64,000 nucleotides of DNA from [Clostridium] polysaccharolyticum (GTDB lineage: Bacteria; Bacillota; Clostridia; Lachnospirales; Lachnospiraceae): positions 1-64,000 of the forward strand of contig NZ_FOHN01000010.1 of assembly GCF_900111595.1 (NCBI RefSeq). Direction: 5' to 3'. Positions 62,001 through 64,000 of this stretch are shown here, one piece after another. Within the stretch, counting starts at the first letter, position 1. The number at the start of each line of letters is the position of its first letter. The notes beneath the pieces are model-generated. The model was not told the DNA's origin. It searched no databases and saw only the letters and a list, made by a program, of their open reading frames with translations. A program made the translations under genes and the position numbers.

Positions 62001-62587
62001 ATGTTTTAGCAAGTGGAGAGGATCTTAATGTATTGGTATTCGATACAGAGATTTACTCCAATACAGGTGGACAGGCTTCAAAATCAACTCCAGCAGCGGC
62101 AATTGCAAAATTTGCTACTTCTGGCAAACGGACACGCAAAAAAGATTTAGGACGGATGATGATTACTTATGGAAATGTTTATGTAGCACAAGTTTCTATG
62201 GGAGCAGATAAAAACCACGTCTTAAAAGTGATTCGTGAAGCAGAAGCTTACAAAGGTCCATCGCTTATTATTGCATATGCACCTTGTATCAATCATGGTA
62301 TCAAGGAAGGCATGGGACGAAGCATAGCTAATATGGCCCAGGCAGTTGCCTGTGGATACTGGCATTTATGGAGATATAATCCTGAGTTAAAAGCAGAAGG
62401 AAAGAATCCATTTACCTTAGATTCTAAACCGCCAAAAGACAGTTTCCGGGACTTTATCATGGGACAGGTCCGTTATACGGCACTTATGAAACAGTCTCCA
62501 GAAAAGGCAGAAGAACTGTATGAGTATACGGAGCAGATGGCAAAAGAACGATACGAAGAGTATTTAAGATTAGCAGGAAAAGAATAA
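59054..62587 (+). CDS. nifJ: Pyruvate:ferredoxin (flavodoxin) oxidoreductase, single chain
   Basis: 1177 residues, the full PFOR length, with all domains in one chain. Domain I is YPITPSSTMAEVVDEWAANG. Domains II/III cover residues 250-640. A ferredoxin-like domain has CIQCNQCSYICPHATIR and CTGCGNCADICPAKP. The C-terminal TPP domain has CAGCGETPYIKL, GGDGWAYDIDYGGLDHVL and DTEIYSNTGGQASKSTP. It oxidises pyruvate to acetyl-CoA and CO2 and reduces ferredoxin, the main pyruvate outlet of saccharolytic anaerobes. AAAAGGAGA precedes the ATG. A terminator follows at 62594. Confidence 0.97.
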   Translation: MGKKTLTVDGNTAAAYVAYAYTEVAAIYPITPSSTMAEVVDEWAANGQKNIFGQTVNVVEMQSEAGAAGTFHGSLQAGALTTTFTASQGLLLMIPDMYKVAGELLPGVFHVSARALAAQALSIFGDHQDVMAARQIGCVMLASSSVQEVADIAPVAHLAALKGRLPFIHFFDGFRTSHEIQKIEVLDYEDYANLLDQNAFNEFRKHALSPSNPVTRGTAQNPDIYFQTKEASSPFYEKIAGIVEEYFDKINTLTGRKYGLFNYYGAKDAQYIIIAIGSVCEAIEETIDYCNSQGKKYGLVKVHLYRPFSMEHFLKCIPDTVKKVAVLDRTKEPGSVGEPLYLDVVNSFFQMGKHPDIIGGRYGLGSKDTTPSDIKAIFENLESQNAKNRFTIGINDDVMHTSLEVKERIVTEDPNTVRCIFWGLGSDGTVGANKQAIKIIGDNTDKYVQAYFAYDSKKSGGLTKSYLRFGDTPIRATYLIEEADYIACHNPSYVHTYDLTKGLKEGGTFVLNCRYNKEELDSHIPARLKRALAKKKAEFYIVDAIQIAEDIGLRNRISMVMQGVFFKLNGILPEDKAKDLLKKSVEKMFRKKGEQIIEMNCKALEEGFAKVIPVDIPADWENAEDSQKPHVEEPEFIKNILRPMERQEGELLPVSAFNGMEDGTFPNGTAAYEKRGVAVNVPEWIIENCIQCNQCSYICPHATIRPFLLTEEEQKKAPASFETKKTIEKKLGNFGYRIQLDPMDCTGCGNCADICPAKPKALVMKKLATQTEKEVPNWEYAIGKVSRKDDLFAGNTVKDTQFKMPYHEFSGACAGCGETPYIKLVTQLFGDRMMIANATGCSSIWGASAPSTPYTADENGKGPSWANSLFEDNAEYGLGMRLGIKQIRDQIAISMEHLINRTSDETLKQACEKWLESKEEGEASKKAAKAIEQALASYSPENPEEQQWIMHIARHSKYLVKPSQWILGGDGWAYDIDYGGLDHVLASGEDLNVLVFDTEIYSNTGGQASKSTPAAAIAKFATSGKRTRKKDLGRMMITYGNVYVAQVSMGADKNHVLKVIREAEAYKGPSLIIAYAPCINHGIKEGMGRSIANMAQAVACGYWHLWRYNPELKAEGKNPFTLDSKPPKDSFRDFIMGQVRYTALMKQSPEKAEELYEYTEQMAKERYEEYLRLAGKE

Positions 62588-62593
62588 TCAGAA

Positions 62594-62632
62594 AATGCCT
62601 CAAGGGTGAAAATCACTTTTGAGGCATTCCTT
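62594..62632 (+). terminator. Terminator of nifJ
   Basis: AATGCCTCAA (62594-62603) pairs with TTGAGGCATT (62619-62628). The T-run after it is weak (CCTTAT). Confidence 0.65.
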
Positions 62633-62673
62633 ATATCTGGCTTTTGTGTTAGAATACTATTGAGGTGAATAAA

Positions 62674-63357
62674 ATGGCAAAAGACAATCGTGATAAAAAG
62701 GGAATGCGACGAATTCATTATGTGCCAGATTATGTAGTATTTGACTTAGAAACAACTGGAGTCAGTGTGTATAAAGATGATATTATCGAAATTTCCGCAG
62801 TGAAAGTACAAAATGGTTCTGTAATAGATACCTTTTCTACATTAGTTAATCCATTAAGACCAATTCCAAAAGAAGCTACTATGGTAAATGGCATTACAGA
62901 TGAAATGGTAGCAGATGCACCTGTATTGCAAGAAGTTCTTCGGGAATTTCTGGCATTTATCGGCAATTCTGTATTAGTAGGCCATAACATTCAAAGTTTT
63001 GATATGAATTTTATATACGATGCTTCTATGAAGTTATACAATATTCCAATAGAAAATGATTTTATCGATACTTTGCATATGGCAAGAAAATGCCTTCCAA
63101 AGTTAAGCCATCACAAGCTTGTGGACATAGCAGAGTATTTTGGCATCAGCAGTGAAGGCGCCCATCGAGCGTTAAATGACTGTATTATGAATCAGTTATG
63201 TTATGAAGAATTAGGGAAACTGCAGGCAGATATTCCGGTTGTAATCTGTCCAGGCTGTGGCGCAGAAATGGTTAAAAGAGCGGGAAAGTTTGGTGAATTC
63301 TATGGCTGCAGCAATTATCCAAATTGCAGGCAGACCAAAAACATAAAAGACATATAG
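62674..63357 (+). CDS. DEDDh exonuclease (DnaQ-like) with topoisomerase-type zinc finger
   Basis: 227 residues. The ATG at 62674 follows GAGGTGA; a GTG at 62665 lies inside that ribosome site and is rejected. The exonuclease domain (about 15-185) shows Exo I in VVFDLETTGVSVYKDD, Exo II in VGHNIQSFDMNFI and Exo III with GAHRALNDC (the His of DEDDh). The C-terminal 35 residues are a four-Cys zinc finger of the topoisomerase I type (CPGCGAEMV...YGCSNYPNC). The finger may help it hold single-stranded DNA. Likely a repair or proofreading-type 3'-5' exonuclease. Confidence 0.9.
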   Translation: MAKDNRDKKGMRRIHYVPDYVVFDLETTGVSVYKDDIIEISAVKVQNGSVIDTFSTLVNPLRPIPKEATMVNGITDEMVADAPVLQEVLREFLAFIGNSVLVGHNIQSFDMNFIYDASMKLYNIPIENDFIDTLHMARKCLPKLSHHKLVDIAEYFGISSEGAHRALNDCIMNQLCYEELGKLQADIPVVICPGCGAEMVKRAGKFGEFYGCSNYPNCRQTKNIKDI

Positions 63358-63360
63358 CAT

Positions 63361-63396
63361 AAAACAGGCAGATGAAAATTCTCATCTGCCTGTTTG
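63361..63396. terminator. Bidirectional terminator
   Basis: AAACAGGCAGATGA (63362-63375) pairs perfectly with TCATCTGCCTGTTT (63382-63395). It lies between convergent genes. Confidence 0.85.
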
Positions 63397-63412
63397 TGTC
63401 TCAGTATATGGA

Positions 63413-64000
63413 TTATTCTACAACATATTCAAAATCATCTGCAAGAGCACCTTCGCCTTGGAAACCAAAGCTTGTGAATGCACCAGCGGAAAGATTGGAG
63501 TTCCATGTCATTGGAGTGATTACATAATAATCATCTGTTTCTTCCACATCTGCACACCAGATATTTGTAATTTTAAAGCCGTCTTTTTTAATTTTTACAG
63601 TCCAGTCTTCTACAGCTTCATCAGAAGTATTGGTTACAGTAAAGCTTCCTGTAAATCCAGTAGCCCAAGAACCAATGCTGCTTGTCAATGTAAGATCTGG
63701 AACAGCAGCAGAAGTATTTTTAAGGATAAGTGTCTGGTTTTCACCTTCGCTAAATACAAAGGTTAATTCAGATTTAGAAGTTTCTAAAGTAGCGAGGAAG
63801 CTGTTTGCAAATACAATTGCGTCTTCATCTACTTCAAAGTCCGTACCTTCTTTTAATTCAATCTTACCGAATTGAATTGTTTTAATTGTATTTCCATTCC
63901 ATTGAACACTTACTTTTGCATCTTCACCAGTAGTAGCATCAAAAGGAACCATTTTGTCTTTTAATTTAGAATTAGGAATTGTTTCAGTAACTTTAATCTT
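63413..64000 (-). CDS. C-terminal part of a secreted X2/CBM2-module protein
   Basis: The minus-strand frame is open to the window edge, so the 5' part, including any catalytic domain, is missing. The visible 195 residues start in an X2-like Ig module (VSVQWNGNTIKTIQFGKIEL, FVFSEGENQTLILKN) and end in a CBM2-like domain (SWATGFTGSFTVTNTSDEAV, IWCADVEE, SAGAFTSFGFQGEG). The IWCAD type matches the CBM at the start of the GH5 enzyme and not the C-terminal type of the xylan enzymes. It is probably another secreted glycoside hydrolase. Confidence 0.8.
   Translation of the reverse strand, partial: KIKVTETIPNSKLKDKMVPFDATTGEDAKVSVQWNGNTIKTIQFGKIELKEGTDFEVDEDAIVFANSFLATLETSKSELTFVFSEGENQTLILKNTSAAVPDLTLTSSIGSWATGFTGSFTVTNTSDEAVEDWTVKIKKDGFKITNIWCADVEETDDYYVITPMTWNSNLSAGAFTSFGFQGEGALADDFEYVVE

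Overview
The window reads as chromosome of a low-GC, strictly anaerobic, spore-forming, plant-fibre-degrading Clostridia, most likely a Lachnospiraceae gut or rumen bacterium. The basis is: two pyruvate/2-oxoacid:ferredoxin oxidoreductase systems, secreted xylan and cellulose enzymes with PSxxPS linkers and CBM2, ricin-type and X2-like modules, an Rpn (PD-(D/E)XK) nuclease with KGxELGLQ repeats, a DUF3787-like spore protein and strong AGGAGG ribosome binding sites. This placement is inference from content; no 16S or other marker is present.

Layout. 1-805 is a graveyard of mobile DNA: the end of an IS21-type istB gene followed by a decayed group II intron (RT fragments plus domains V/VI). 833-5374 holds a secreted endonuclease I, an intracellular GH43 and two small proteins of unknown role. 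5465-11792 is an alpha-galactoside module (AraC regulator, solute-binding lipoprotein, two permeases, GH36 alpha-galactosidase) that resembles the msm/raf loci but lacks its own ATPase. 12147-14951 is trkA-trkH potassium uptake. 15010-17381 holds two unrecognised proteins, the second with a DCSGF motif. 17469-19457 is a secreted GH5 cellulase. 19699-24567 holds a PfkB kinase, a hydrolase, a small protein, pckA and a lipoprotein. 24919-28271 is an EAL/GGDEF pair for cyclic-di-GMP. 28309-33764 holds guanine deaminase (short at its N-terminus), a four-subunit 2-oxoacid:ferredoxin oxidoreductase operon and a LysR regulator. 33867-38993 holds glycerate kinase, a conserved unknown, an ECF S-component and an acyl-CoA ligase.

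39061-48180 carries transporters (ClC, NSS, MATE, glucose-type PTS), a GNAT, a 53-residue membrane protein, a candidate small RNA and a MecA-like ClpC adaptor whose promoter is overlapped by a CIRCE-like operator. 48487-58705 is a xylan island: GH30_8 glucuronoxylanase, multimodular GH43 and CE2-type acetyl esterase, interrupted by T-box-serS and an Rpn nuclease. 58848-64000 holds a DUF3787-like protein, single-chain PFOR (nifJ), a DEDDh exonuclease with a topoisomerase-type zinc finger, and the C-terminal end of another secreted X2/CBM2 protein running off the window.

How it fits together. GH30_8, GH43 and CE2 enzymes cut, debranch and deacetylate xylan outside the cell, GH5 attacks beta-glucan, and the intracellular GH43 and GH36 finish imported oligosaccharides. 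Sugars feed glycolysis; pyruvate goes to acetyl-CoA through NifJ, with reduced ferredoxin as the electron sink, and PEP carboxykinase links to C4 acids.

The least explained signals are the candidate small RNA at 40787-40869, the hairpin that could bring a distant Shine-Dalgarno next to the endonuclease start (2288-2360), the CIRCE-like site at mecA, and the DCSGF protein at 15900-17381.
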